DNA of 64,000 nucleotides from Alistipes ihumii AP11 (GTDB lineage: Bacteria > Bacteroidota > Bacteroidia > Bacteroidales > Rikenellaceae): NCBI RefSeq assembly GCF_025144665.1, contig NZ_CP102294.1:1984001-2048000 (forward strand), read 5' to 3'. How positions within the stretch are numbered: the first letter of the stretch is position 1; the number at the start of each line of letters is the position of its first letter. Positions 27,556-37,060 of this stretch are shown here, piece after piece. The position numbers and the translations under genes were made by a program. The notes under the pieces are model-generated. The model did no database searches. It was not told the DNA's origin and saw only the letters and a program-made list of their open reading frames with translations.

Positions 27556-29475
27556 CTATCGCCGGGGAGCGCCCACGGTAAGTACGGGCGGAGCAAAAGG
27601 CACGAACAGCTCGCCTGCCCGGGGCTCGCGCAGCCGGCTCCGGGCCGAGGTCGACAGATTGATCGCATCCTTGGCGAGGAAGTCGTTCATATCGAACGAT
27701 CGGCCGCTCAGTTCCATGATGCGCTCGACGATTTTCTTTCGGCTCGGCGCGTTGAAGTACGAGACGTTGTTGTTCATGCAACTGTTCGTCTCGGGACGCC
27801 AGATGCCTCGGGCGTACATGTAGGCTCCCTCGAACGCTCCGACCATGCCGTACTGGGGCAGCTCGTAGAACTCCCTCCATTTGATCCGCGCGGGATCGTC
27901 GGTCAGGTCGGCGTTGGCGTTGTGGCCGAAACCCTCCCATTGTCTGAACGAAGCGATCATCTCATCGGGAAGCGCCGTCGAATAGTAGATATACTCGTCT
28001 ATCAGCTTGCCGAAACCGTGTCCGCCCGCCTCATGCTGCACGACTCCCCTGTAGTCGCTGGGCGGTTCGTTCTCGATCATCGGGCAGATGGCGATCGAAG
28101 AGCCGTCACCCCACGACCAGGTCGTTCCTCCGTAATCGGGGCAGTTGGCGATCATGACGACGAGCGTCTGTTTGACGTCCTTGATCGGGGCGGCCTGAGC
28201 GTATTCGAACGTCGGTTCTTCGTCGACCTCCATACCGCTGCTGTTTCCGACGTCGGTGTAGGCGACCGAGAACTTGGTGTCGAGCGTTTCGCCCTTATGG
28301 TCGAGCGAACCCGAAATGCCCCGGTCGTTCGATACGGCGCAGACGATATAGACATTGAAATAGTTTCTGTAAGTCCGGTAGGGCTCGACGTCGAAAAAGT
28401 AATCGACGGCCTTGCGCAGGCTGGTTTCGTAGTAGCCGTTCTGGGTCGCCATGTCGTCGATCGTGAACCCGTCGCCCATGAACACCAGATCGACGTTGCC
28501 CTCGGTGGCCTGCTGCACGGTGATGACTTCCTTGTCCCGGTAGAAATCGGCGATTCCCGACTGGACGATCGTCAGCGTGTCGCGCAACGGGGAATCGGAA
28601 TTCGTGCTTTGGACGATGACGAGCGCCGTGCGAGGCAGTTTCGACTCGTTGCGGCCGATCTGGAAGCGCAGTTCCTCGGTCGAAGCGGCTTTCGACTCGA
28701 TGCGGGAAACCCATGCCGGTTCCTGCTGCTCGATTTCGATCCGGTACTCCGTGTTGCTCTGGAGCTCGGATGAGATCACATCGGCCGTATAGTCGTGCTC
28801 GATCCGGCGGGGATCCCATTTCAGCACGTTTTGCTGGAGCTGCTCGACGGTAACCGTGTCGAGCCCTGCGCCCGTTTTGTCGACGATGGCGATCCGGCCG
28901 CTTCGGGACGAGGACGAGGTGTTGGGACGGACCGTTACTCCGATGCGGTACGAGCTCTCTCCCTCCTCGGGCTGCTCGACCGAAAGCCAGTTCCGGTACT
29001 CGATCAGCACTTTGGCTCCGTACTGGTCGCAGTCGAGACTGCCGTCGAACAGAATATCGAAGGAGAGGCCCTCGGCGGGTATGTCCTGGTAAACTTTCTG
29101 TGCGAGCGAGACCGTGCCTTTCTCGCCTTGCGTGAACGTGACGGTTTCGGTCAGGCCTCCGGCACGGATCGTCAGCACGGCGGTGCGGCTGCGGGTATCC
29201 GGATTGGCTTCGGCCGTCACCGTGACGGTGGCCGGGCCGGCTCCTCCGCTCTCGGGCGATACGCGGCACCACTCCCCGGGCGTCGCGGAGGCGATTTCGG
29301 CACTCCATGTCGTGTTGGTGGTGAAAGTGACCGACTCCGATCCTCCGCCGGTCGCAAGTGTCTTCTCCGTTCCGCCGGAAAGCGTCAGTTCGGGAGCCGG
29401 TCCGTCGTCCTGCTTGTCGCATCCGGCCAGCCATGCGGCGGTAAAGGCTAAAAAGAGTAGAAGCGCGCGTTTCAT
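27556..29475 (-). CDS. M64-family metallopeptidase lipoprotein with BACON domain(s)
   Basis: This 639-residue exported protein has signal MKRALLLFLAFTAAWLAGC, with lipobox Cys19. One or two BACON-like domains follow (TTNTTWSAEIA, then GEWCRVSPESGG and TVTFTQGE, about 25-130). The peptidase domain begins near 330 (VDLVFMGDGFTIDDM), with the zinc-site candidate HEAGGHGFGKLIDEY. Homologues include the Clostridium ramosum IgA protease family (M64). BACON domains are associated with carbohydrate or mucin binding, so host glycoprotein is a plausible target. The ATG at 29475 is chosen because it gives the lipoprotein signal. An inverted 3' fragment of this gene lies at 26031-26400. Confidence 0.88.
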   Translation of the reverse strand: MKRALLLFLAFTAAWLAGCDKQDDGPAPELTLSGGTEKTLATGGGSESVTFTTNTTWSAEIASATPGEWCRVSPESGGAGPATVTVTAEANPDTRSRTAVLTIRAGGLTETVTFTQGEKGTVSLAQKVYQDIPAEGLSFDILFDGSLDCDQYGAKVLIEYRNWLSVEQPEEGESSYRIGVTVRPNTSSSSRSGRIAIVDKTGAGLDTVTVEQLQQNVLKWDPRRIEHDYTADVISSELQSNTEYRIEIEQQEPAWVSRIESKAASTEELRFQIGRNESKLPRTALVIVQSTNSDSPLRDTLTIVQSGIADFYRDKEVITVQQATEGNVDLVFMGDGFTIDDMATQNGYYETSLRKAVDYFFDVEPYRTYRNYFNVYIVCAVSNDRGISGSLDHKGETLDTKFSVAYTDVGNSSGMEVDEEPTFEYAQAAPIKDVKQTLVVMIANCPDYGGTTWSWGDGSSIAICPMIENEPPSDYRGVVQHEAGGHGFGKLIDEYIYYSTALPDEMIASFRQWEGFGHNANADLTDDPARIKWREFYELPQYGMVGAFEGAYMYARGIWRPETNSCMNNNVSYFNAPSRKKIVERIMELSGRSFDMNDFLAKDAINLSTSARSRLREPRAGELFVPFAPPVLTVGAPRR

Positions 29476-29624
29476 AAAGATTGTCGGTTTGATTAGAGAT
29501 TGTTGCGTTCTTTTGGCATAAAAATACGACATATTTATCGATTTTCCGCCTCGTTTTTCCTTTGCGGGTGCATTCTGCCGCGGAAACGGGTTTCTGTTCC
29601 GCGACCGTCCGGGGGGCAGAAAGC

Positions 29625-30509
29625 TCAGAAGTCGTTCCCGTCCGCTCCTCCCGCGGCTTGTCCGATCCGGTCCGCTACGCGCTGCATCAGCCACTTGGGC
29701 GTGGAGGTCGCTCCGCATATTCCCACCGAACGGCAGCCCTCGAACCACTCGGGCCGCAGCTCGCTCTCGTCCTCGACCGTATAGCTGCGGGGATTGCTTT
29801 GCAGGCAGGTCTGATAGAGCACCTTGCCGTTCGAACTTTTTCTGCCGCAGACGAAAACGATGGCGTCGAATCGCCGGGCGAACTGCTGCAAATGCGGGTT
29901 GCGGTTGGAGACTTGGCGGCAGATCGTGTCGTGTACGACGACGCGCGACGGATTGGCGGCCCGCTCCAGCATGCTCCGGCGGATCTGCTCGAACAGCGCG
30001 AGGCTCTGGGTCGTTTGCGAAAGCAGGCAGATCGGGCGCGAGAAGTCGACGCTTTGCAGATCGTCCGGGGTCTCGACGACGATGGCGTCGCCGTCCACCT
30101 GACCGGTCAGCCCTACGACTTCGGCATGTCCCCGCTTGCCGAGGATGACGACCTGTCCTCCGCAGGCCTTCATCTCCTCATGGGCGCTTTTGACGAGCTT
30201 CTGCAGCCGGGCGACCACCGGACAGGTAGCGTCGATCAGGCGGATGCCGTGCCTGCGTGCGAAATCGTAGGTCGAGGGCGGCTCGCCGTGAGCCCGGATC
30301 AGCACCGTGCGGCCGCTCATGCCGCGCAGTTCGTCGTGCGAAATCGTTTCGAGGCCCAGCTTCTCGAGCCGCTGTACTTCCACGCGGTTGTGCACGATGT
30401 CGCCGAGCGAGCAGACCCGCCCCAGCTCCGAAAGCGACTGCTCGGCTTTCGTGATCGCCTTGACCACGCCGAAGCAGAATCCTGATTTTTCGTCTATTTC
30501 GATGTGCAT
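29625..30509 (-). CDS. ispH: 4-hydroxy-3-methylbut-2-enyl diphosphate reductase
   Basis: This 294-residue [4Fe-4S] enzyme performs the last step of the MEP isoprenoid pathway, giving IPP and DMAPP. The three cluster Cys are in SGFCFGV, DATCPVV and SVGICGATSTP. LIRAHGEPP supplies a conserved His, and SSNGKVLY is conserved. The ATG at 30509 (MHIEIDEKSGFCFG) is preferred; it overlaps the end of cmk by 16 bases, so translation is probably coupled. cmk-ispH adjacency is seen in other Bacteroidetes. Confidence 0.95.
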   Translation of the reverse strand: MHIEIDEKSGFCFGVVKAITKAEQSLSELGRVCSLGDIVHNRVEVQRLEKLGLETISHDELRGMSGRTVLIRAHGEPPSTYDFARRHGIRLIDATCPVVARLQKLVKSAHEEMKACGGQVVILGKRGHAEVVGLTGQVDGDAIVVETPDDLQSVDFSRPICLLSQTTQSLALFEQIRRSMLERAANPSRVVVHDTICRQVSNRNPHLQQFARRFDAIVFVCGRKSSNGKVLYQTCLQSNPRSYTVEDESELRPEWFEGCRSVGICGATSTPKWLMQRVADRIGQAAGGADGNDF

Positions 30510-31213
30510 GTCGCTTGAGAACGTGATTCGACGTATGGCCGTATCCACTCCATCTGCTCCTCGGGCGTCATGCGGCTGTTGTCGAGCACGACGGCGTCGG
30601 GAGCCTGACGCAGCGGGCTGATCGCGCGCGTCTGGTCGGCGAGGTCCCGCTCGCGGATGTTCCGCTCGATCTCTTCGAGCGATACTTTTTCTCCTTTGGC
30701 CGTCAGTTCGCGGTAGCGGCGCATGGCGCGGACGGCCGGATCGGCCGTCATGAAGATTTTCAGCTCGGCGTCCGGAAAAACGACCGTCCCGATGTCGCGG
30801 CCGTCCATGACGATTCCCTTGTCGCGTCCCATTTGCTGCTGAAGGCCCACGAGACGCTCGCGCACGGCGCCGATCTGGCTCACGCGGCTGACGGCCTCGC
30901 TGACCTCGAGGCTCCGGATCGGCCCCTCGACGTTCTCGCCGTCGAGGTAAATGTCGCTGGCTTCCCGCGCGGGGTTGAAGACGAACGATATGCCGATGCG
31001 GGGCAGCATCCGCTCGAGCGCCTCCGCGTCGACCACGCCTCCGCGAATGGCGCCGTGCCGGATACCGTACAACGTGACGGCGCGGTACATCGCTCCGGTA
31101 TCGATGAAGACGTACCCCAGCGCCGAGGCGATCTTCTTGGCGAACGTGCTTTTGCCGCAGGACGAGAATCCGTCGACGGCGATGACGATTTTTTTGTCAG
31201 GGGAGCATTTCAT
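30494..31213 (-). CDS. cmk: Cytidylate kinase
   Basis: This 239-residue enzyme phosphorylates CMP and dCMP. P-loop GFSSCGKST, FIDTGAMYRAVTL, and the cmk-specific VMDGRDIGTVVFPDAELK are visible, followed by RAMRRYRELTAKG. It overlaps the upstream transporter gene by 17 bases and ispH by 16, forming a tightly packed minus-strand operon. Confidence 0.95.
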   Translation of the reverse strand: MKCSPDKKIVIAVDGFSSCGKSTFAKKIASALGYVFIDTGAMYRAVTLYGIRHGAIRGGVVDAEALERMLPRIGISFVFNPAREASDIYLDGENVEGPIRSLEVSEAVSRVSQIGAVRERLVGLQQQMGRDKGIVMDGRDIGTVVFPDAELKIFMTADPAVRAMRRYRELTAKGEKVSLEEIERNIRERDLADQTRAISPLRQAPDAVVLDNSRMTPEEQMEWIRPYVESRSQATCTSK

Positions 31214-31853
31214 GGACTACGGGCGTATGAAAGAAAATGGACAATATGGCGGCGGCTCCCAGCACGACGATCACGCTGCCCGAGATGCGGTTCATCCACA
31301 GCAGGTGGCGCGGCCGGAACTTGCGCCGCAGGAAGCTGACGCCGAAAGTCAGCGTGAACCACCACAGCGAGGCTCCGCATAGCACGCCGAGGATCATCGA
31401 CATGCCTCCGCCGAGCGGAATGCCCTCGTGGCTGATTCCCAGCGCGGCGAAAAGCGCGACGAAGATCAGGATATAGGCCGGGTTGGTCAGCGTGAGGAAG
31501 AAGACCGACAGGTAGTCGCCCCACAGGTTGTGTCCCTTGCCCGCGCGGTTGCGGCGGATCTGTACAACCGGGTTCTTCAGGAAGATCGTCACGCCGACGA
31601 TCACGACCGAGATGCCTCCGAGCGCCTTGATGATCGCCATGTTGTTCTCGATGAACGACATCACGACCGTCAGCGAGAACAGCGCGACGGTGGCGAACAT
31701 CGAGTCGGCCGTCGCGGCGCCGAGCCCCGACACGAAGCCCGAGCGGTGGCTTTTGCTCAGCGTGCGCTGAATGCAGAGCAGTCCGATCGGTCCGAGCGGA
31801 ATGGAGGCCACGAGGCCGATGAGGATTCCTTGGGTATAAACGTCAAACCACAT
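31197..31853 (-). CDS. LysE-family translocator
   Basis: This 218-residue inner-membrane exporter has about six membrane segments. The start GILIGLVASIPLGPIGLLCI has the LysE/RhtB signature (GPxG). Later segments include SGLGAATADSMFATVALFSL and FFLTLTNPAYILIFVALFAA. The substrate is unknown, perhaps an amino acid. The ATG at 31853 is chosen over an upstream one that lacks similarity. It is the first gene of the transporter-cmk-ispH run. Confidence 0.85.
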   Translation of the reverse strand: MWFDVYTQGILIGLVASIPLGPIGLLCIQRTLSKSHRSGFVSGLGAATADSMFATVALFSLTVVMSFIENNMAIIKALGGISVVIVGVTIFLKNPVVQIRRNRAGKGHNLWGDYLSVFFLTLTNPAYILIFVALFAALGISHEGIPLGGGMSMILGVLCGASLWWFTLTFGVSFLRRKFRPRHLLWMNRISGSVIVVLGAAAILSIFFHTPVVHEMLP

Positions 31854-32333
31854 GCGGTGAACCTTGGGGCGGGAATTTCCCGCGAGTCCGTTGAAAATGT
31901 CCGACAAAATTAGCAATATTTTGCCTTATCGGAAGCATTCGGCGGGAAATGCGCCGAAAGCCCGCCGCGACCGGGATGCGGAGCAGGCATTCGGCGCGGA
32001 CCGTTCCGGAACGTCGGCGCGTTGTCGTCGTAGGACCGGTTTCTTTCGTGCTCGCGGGAAAAGCCGGGCGGGCGCTGTTCTCGATGTTGCACAGGCGAGG
32101 ATTCCGTTTGCGGACTTTCGAACATGGGGATGCGGCATATGGATAAATCTGCTCGGGAGGGTACGAGGGAGCCGAAGCGATTCGGAGGACTCCGGTCCGG
32201 ATGATTGGCCGTCTTGAGTGTTCGACACGGACCTGACGGGGCCGAGCGGAATTTTTTGCCGCAAAATGGGGGCGTATCGGCCGTTCGGAGCGATAATCGT
32301 TTATCTTTGCGTATCGTTCGATTCTTCGGAAAT
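31854..32333. other. Divergent intergenic region with the lnt promoter
   Basis: No gene is seen. TATCTTTG at 32302-32309 is a likely -7 box for lnt, 25 bases before its ATG. Confidence 0.5.
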
Positions 32334-33917
32334 ATGCTTAAAAGAATACTCTATACGTTGCTGAGCGTGCTGCTGCTCTCGTTGCCTTGGCTCGGGGGAA
32401 GCGCGTTGACGCTGTTCGTGGCTTTCGTGCCGCTGTTGTGGGTCGAGCACTCGCTTGCGGGGCAGACCGGCCGGAGGGGAAAGCCTCGCCGATTCTGGCC
32501 CTACGTCGTCTCGGCCTTCGTGCTATGGTGGCTGGCGACGGTCTGGTGGGTGGGCTATGCGGCCGTGATCGGCGTGGTGGCGGCTACGGTCGTCGGCGCC
32601 ACGCAGATGTCGGTCGTGTTTCTGGTCTATCATGCGGTACTCCGGCGCGCGCGCCGGGCGCTGGCCTGGACGGTGCTTGTGAGCGGCTGGATCGCCTATG
32701 AGACATTGTTTATCAACGGCGAGATTTCGTTCCCTTGGCTGGTGCTCGGCAATGCCTTCGCACAGGATGTCCGGCTCGTGCAGTGGTACGAGTGGACGGG
32801 CGCGCTCGGCGGATCGCTTTGGGTACTCGTGACGAACCTGCTCGTGTTCGAGGCGATCAGACGTCCCCGAGGCTGGCGCGGCTGGGCGGCTCCGGCGCTG
32901 GCTTTCGTCGTGCCGGCGGCCGTCTCGCTGACGATGTACGCTACCTATCGCGAGCCGGAGCGCACGGTCCGGGTGACGGTCGTGCAGCCCAATATCGATC
33001 CCTATTACGAGAAGTTCGTCCTGAAACAGGCCGAACAGCGCGGAATTCTGCTCTCGCTGATGGCTCAGGCCCCCGAGGACGTCGATTTCATCGTCGCGCC
33101 GGAGACGGCCATCGACGAGGACTTCTGGGAGAAATCGATCGGCCGGGCGCCGGCGATCGCGCAGTTCCGCGACTTCGTGCGCGAGCGCTATCCGTCGGCC
33201 CTCGTCGTGACGGGCGCCAATACGCTCAGACGTTATCCTTCGGAACGGGAAGCCTCGCCGACCGCCCGCTGCAACCGCGACAGCACGCTGTGGTACGACA
33301 TTTTCAACAGCGCGCTGGGGATCGACTCGTCGGAGCGGATCGGCATTCATCACAAGGCGAAGCTCGTGATCGGGGCCGAAATGACGCCCTATTACTCGGC
33401 TCTGAAAAAGCTCAAATTCCTGACGGTGGATCTCGGCGGCATTTCGGGACAGCTCGGCATGGACTCGGTCCGCCGGGTCTTCGCGTCGCCCCGGGGCGTC
33501 TGGGGCGGGCCCGCGATCTGTTACGAGGCGATTTACGGGGAGTACTTTACCGAGTTCGTCCGGCGCGGGGCCGAGCTGATGTTCGTCATATCGAACGACG
33601 GCTGGTGGGACGATACGCCGGGTTACCGCTACCTGTTCGCCTACTCCCGCCTGCGGGCGATCGAGAACCGGCGCAGCATCGCCCGCAGCGCCAACACGGG
33701 CCGCTCGGGGTTCATCGACCAGCGGGGCGACGTGGGCGAGACGCTCGGCTGGGACGAGCGCGGCGCGCTGACCGCCGAGCTGAGCCTGAACGACCGGCTG
33801 ACTTTCTATACCCGCTACGGCGACGTGATCGGCCGTCTGGCGGGTTACGTCTTCGTGCTGAGTCTGCTCTATTTTATGGCTTACCGCGTGCGGCGGCGAA
33901 GCCATTTGGTCGAGTAG
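32334..33917 (+). CDS. lnt: Apolipoprotein N-acyltransferase
   Basis: This 527-residue inner-membrane enzyme adds the third acyl chain to lipoproteins. About six membrane helices occupy roughly 1-200 and one ends the protein. The periplasmic nitrilase domain (about 220-490) carries the catalytic Glu in VAPETAI, Lys in HHKAKLVIGAE and Cys in GPAICYEAIYG. SNDGWWDD and RSIARSANTGRSGFID are typical. The start is the ATG at 32334 (MLKRILYTLLSVLLLS). Confidence 0.94.
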   Translation: MLKRILYTLLSVLLLSLPWLGGSALTLFVAFVPLLWVEHSLAGQTGRRGKPRRFWPYVVSAFVLWWLATVWWVGYAAVIGVVAATVVGATQMSVVFLVYHAVLRRARRALAWTVLVSGWIAYETLFINGEISFPWLVLGNAFAQDVRLVQWYEWTGALGGSLWVLVTNLLVFEAIRRPRGWRGWAAPALAFVVPAAVSLTMYATYREPERTVRVTVVQPNIDPYYEKFVLKQAEQRGILLSLMAQAPEDVDFIVAPETAIDEDFWEKSIGRAPAIAQFRDFVRERYPSALVVTGANTLRRYPSEREASPTARCNRDSTLWYDIFNSALGIDSSERIGIHHKAKLVIGAEMTPYYSALKKLKFLTVDLGGISGQLGMDSVRRVFASPRGVWGGPAICYEAIYGEYFTEFVRRGAELMFVISNDGWWDDTPGYRYLFAYSRLRAIENRRSIARSANTGRSGFIDQRGDVGETLGWDERGALTAELSLNDRLTFYTRYGDVIGRLAGYVFVLSLLYFMAYRVRRRSHLVE

Positions 33918-34279
33918 CGGCGTTCCGGTCCCGTTCCGTTTTTCCGTGAGACGGATCGCGGCGAGCGGCCGGAGCGGCGTTTCCCGTTTGCGGGGCGTTT
34001 CCCGTGTTTCGTCCGGGTCGGCCGGGGGCAGGCCGGTTTCCGGTTTTCCCGTTCCGGCGCTTGCCTTAGTCTGAGGCGACCGAATGTCCTGCCCTTGCTC
34101 TGCGTCGGATAAAGAGAACGCTGCCCGCGAACGCGGTTCTTCCGGTACGAGCCGCATGGCGTTTGGTTCGGGCTCCGGACGGCAAGAATACGTCCGTTTC
34201 CTCGCCGGCTTCCGTCTTATCTCTTTTCGTTTTGCGGAGCGGAAAAAAGCGTATCTTTGGACCCAAATGCCGAAACAGG
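33918..34279. other. Intergenic region with the folC promoter
   Basis: About 360 bases without a gene. TATCTTTG at 34252-34259, with TTTG near 34231, forms a promoter 20 bases before the folC ATG, so the leader is very short. Confidence 0.55.
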
Positions 34280-35569
34280 ATGGACTACCGTCAGACACTG
34301 GATTTTCTCTATCGCTCGCTGCCTGTGTTTCAGGACGTCGGCGGCAGCGCCTACAAAGCGGGGCTCGACCGCATCGTCGCGCTGGAAGAGGCTTCGGGCG
34401 TTCCGCACCGCCGCTTCCGCAGCGTGCATGTGGCCGGGACCAACGGCAAGGGCTCCGTGTCGCATCTGATCGCCTCGGCGCTGTCGGCGGCCGGATACCG
34501 GACCGGTCTGTTCACGTCGCCCCATCTGAAAGATTTCCGCGAGCGCATGCGTGTCGACGGGGAGACGATCTCCGAGCGGGAGGTCGTCGAGTACGTCGAG
34601 CGGAACCGGGAGACGATCGGGCGCGTGCAGCCGTCGTTTTTCGAAATCACGACGGCTATGGCGTTCGACCATTTCGCGCGCCGGGAAGTCGACGTGGCCG
34701 TCGTCGAGGTCGGCATGGGCGGACGGCTCGACTCGACGAACGTGATCCGTCCGCTGCTCAGCGTGATAACGAACATCGGCTACGATCACACGCAGTTTCT
34801 TGGCGATACGCTCGGGCGGATCGCCGGCGAGAAGGCCGGGATCATCAAGGAAGATACTCCGGTCGTCGTAGGCGAGAGTCAGGTGGAGACGAAGCTCGTT
34901 TTCATCGAGCGCGCCAAGGCGTTGCGCGCGCCGATCCTGTTCGCCGACCAGACGTACCGGGTGGCGGACCAGCGGTTTCTGCCCGACTCGCAGCGGCTCG
35001 GGATCGAGAGCCTGCTCGACGGCAACCGCTTCGAGGTCGAGTGCGACCTGCAGGGAATCTACCAGCGCCTGAACGTGCCGACGGCCCTGACCGCGCTCGA
35101 CGTGCTGAACGGTTCGGGCGGACTGCGCATCGCGCCGCAGGACGTGCGGCGGGGATTCGCCTCGGCCGCGCGCGCGACGGGGCTCCGTGGACGTTGGGAA
35201 CGGCTGGGCGAGCGGCCGTTTGTCGTCTGCGACACGGGACACAACGAGTCGGGCATCGCCGAGGTGGCCGCCCAGATCGCGCGCCAGACATACCGGAAGC
35301 TCTATATGGTCGTCGGCTTTGTCGAGGACAAGGACCTTTCGCGCGTGCTGCCGCTGCTTCCCCGGCAGGCGCACTACGTCTTCACGAAGGCCGGGATCCG
35401 CCGCGCGCTCGACGAGCGCGAGCTTGCGCGCCGGGCCGCCGGTTACGGATTGCAGGGCGAGTGCGTCCCGACCGTGAACGAGGCGCTCGCGCGGGCCCGG
35501 GAGCTTGCCGGACCGGAAGATATGATTTTCATCGGGGGAAGCACCTATGTCGTGGCCGAGGTGTTGTAG
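34280..35569 (+). CDS. folC: Bifunctional folylpolyglutamate/dihydrofolate synthase
   Basis: This 429-residue Mur-ligase-type enzyme adds glutamates to folate. Visible features are SVHVAGTNGKGSVSHLIAS (P-loop), LFTSPHLKDFRERM, EVGMGGRLDSTNV, TNIGYDHTQFLGDTL and GEKAGIIKE. The C-terminal DTGHNESGIAEV and VVGFVEDKDL are typical. The start is the ATG at 34280 (MDYRQTLDFLYRSLP). Whether it also acts as dihydrofolate synthase cannot be read from sequence. Confidence 0.94.
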   Translation: MDYRQTLDFLYRSLPVFQDVGGSAYKAGLDRIVALEEASGVPHRRFRSVHVAGTNGKGSVSHLIASALSAAGYRTGLFTSPHLKDFRERMRVDGETISEREVVEYVERNRETIGRVQPSFFEITTAMAFDHFARREVDVAVVEVGMGGRLDSTNVIRPLLSVITNIGYDHTQFLGDTLGRIAGEKAGIIKEDTPVVVGESQVETKLVFIERAKALRAPILFADQTYRVADQRFLPDSQRLGIESLLDGNRFEVECDLQGIYQRLNVPTALTALDVLNGSGGLRIAPQDVRRGFASAARATGLRGRWERLGERPFVVCDTGHNESGIAEVAAQIARQTYRKLYMVVGFVEDKDLSRVLPLLPRQAHYVFTKAGIRRALDERELARRAAGYGLQGECVPTVNEALARARELAGPEDMIFIGGSTYVVAEVL

Positions 35570-35780
35570 ATCGGTAAGGAGAGGCGTTTTTAAAACAAGA
35601 GGAAACGGCAGCGCGGATTACCCGCAAACGGCGATTGATTGGTCGAGGCCGGCTTCCCGAATTTGCAGGTATTCTCCCGGAGTCGGGAAAGCGGTCCGAA
35701 CACACGGAGACGAGGCTCGAAAAGGACTTCGCTGCGGAATAGCGGTCGCTTCCCGGATATTCGGTCGTCGGCCGTTCGCT

Positions 35781-36290
35781 ATGAAAATAACCGATTTTCG
35801 AGATATGTCCGGAAAAATTTCATTCGTCCAAGCAGGATTGATGGCCTGCTGTATAGCGGTGGCCGTGCAATGTCACGCACCGAAAGTAGTTCTTTACGAC
35901 TACGGTACGGGGCAGAAAGAGACGATCGATCGTGGGGATCATCGAGCATGAGATCAGAAATCCCGATCTCAAAAGATTGCTGAAAGAATTCGACGATACG
36001 TATGACGATTCTACCGAAGTTCGGGGAGAGGGACTGAATCTGTCGTGCGACATATATTCCGATTCCATATGCTACACGATCGTTTATAAAATGAATATAA
36101 GTCATGCAGGGCCCACGATCGTATGCGAACCGGTCAACGGGAAAGAAGTTACGATGACGGTACGGGATCTTTGGAACGATATTCGTTTGTTGCCCGCCCG
36201 CTCCAACGAATTGCTGAAAGACTCGAATCCGGAAGAGTATAAGGAGCGACTTTTGATCGGAATGGCAAGTTGCTGCGGGTCAAGCGTTAA
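35781..36290 (+). pseudogene. Decayed small secreted protein gene (apparent frameshifts)
   Basis: Three consecutive pieces look coding but lie in different frames. The first is a hydrophobic N-terminus after ATG 35781 (MSGKISFVQAGLMACCIAV). The second is a long polar middle from about 35932 (EHEIRNPDLKRLLKEFDD, then KMNISHAGPTIVCEPVNG). The third is a short end FDRNGKLLRVKR before TAA at 36288-36290. Two frameshifts are needed to join them. An alternative is a GTG-started 35932 gene whose end runs on. No family is recognised. Confidence 0.4.
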
Positions 36291-36673
36291 ATCGAGGATT
36301 TCGGCCGGCACTGGTCGGAATAGCGGACATTCCGGCAAGAAGTCGGAACCGGCCGGCCGTGTCCTGACCGGTGTTATGTCGTGTCCGGTATGGCCGGATG
36401 GGGTGGCCGACATGCAGCGGCCCGGGATCGGCCGGCGCCTGAAAGCGCCGGGGCTTTATGGCCGAGGGTGCCGGTTTGCGGTACGAGGCGATACCCGGCA
36501 GGCCGCCGCGCTCGCTTTCGGTCTGCACGTTGGTGCGAAGATGATTCGCCGGATCGTTTCGTCGATCGGTTTTCCGACCGACCGGTTTGCATGGCCCGAC
36601 CGGGCGGCACGTCGTGCCGCAACGGTGCGTTTCGGTTGCAGGGCGTGCGCTTCGCGGTTTCCGGGTAAACCGG
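36291..36673. other. Intergenic region, nothing recognised
   Basis: About 380 GC-rich bases between the decayed gene and the end of yidD, with no motif-bearing frame. Confidence 0.45.
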
Positions 36674-36928
36674 TTACGGTACGGGGTCGTATCCGCTGCC
36701 TCCCCAAGGGTGGCAGCGCAGCAGCCGCCGAATGCCGAGGTAGGAGCCTTTCAGCAGGCCGTGCCGGCGGAGCGCCTCGGCGAAGTATTGCGAGCAGGTG
36801 GGCGTGAAGCGGCAGCTGGGCGGCGTGAACGGCGAGATGCCATGGCGGTAGACCCAGATCAGCAGCATAGGCGGTGCGATCAGTATCTGCCGCAGAATGC
36901 GGGCGTATCGGCTGCGTCGTTCGTTCAT
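36674..36928 (-). CDS. yidD: Membrane protein insertion efficiency factor YidD
   Basis: This 84-residue protein has the family core [22 protein letters not shown] and the ending [17 protein letters not shown]. YidD helps YidC insert inner-membrane proteins and is attached to the membrane by an amphipathic N-terminal helix. It is downstream of rnpA, the common arrangement. Confidence 0.95.
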   Translation of the reverse strand: MNERRSRYARILRQILIAPPMLLIWVYRHGISPFTPPSCRFTPTCSQYFAEALRRHGLLKGSYLGIRRLLRCHPWGGSGYDPVP

Positions 36929-37060
36929 GGGCCGGACTCGTGATATGGTTCGGCGGGACGGTTCCCGCTGTTTTCGCTATGGGGCCGGAGGCTCCGGCAT
37001 CGTCCGCCGTTCCGGCCGAGCTCGGCCGGAACAAATCCCGGCAGGACGTTCGGATGCGGC

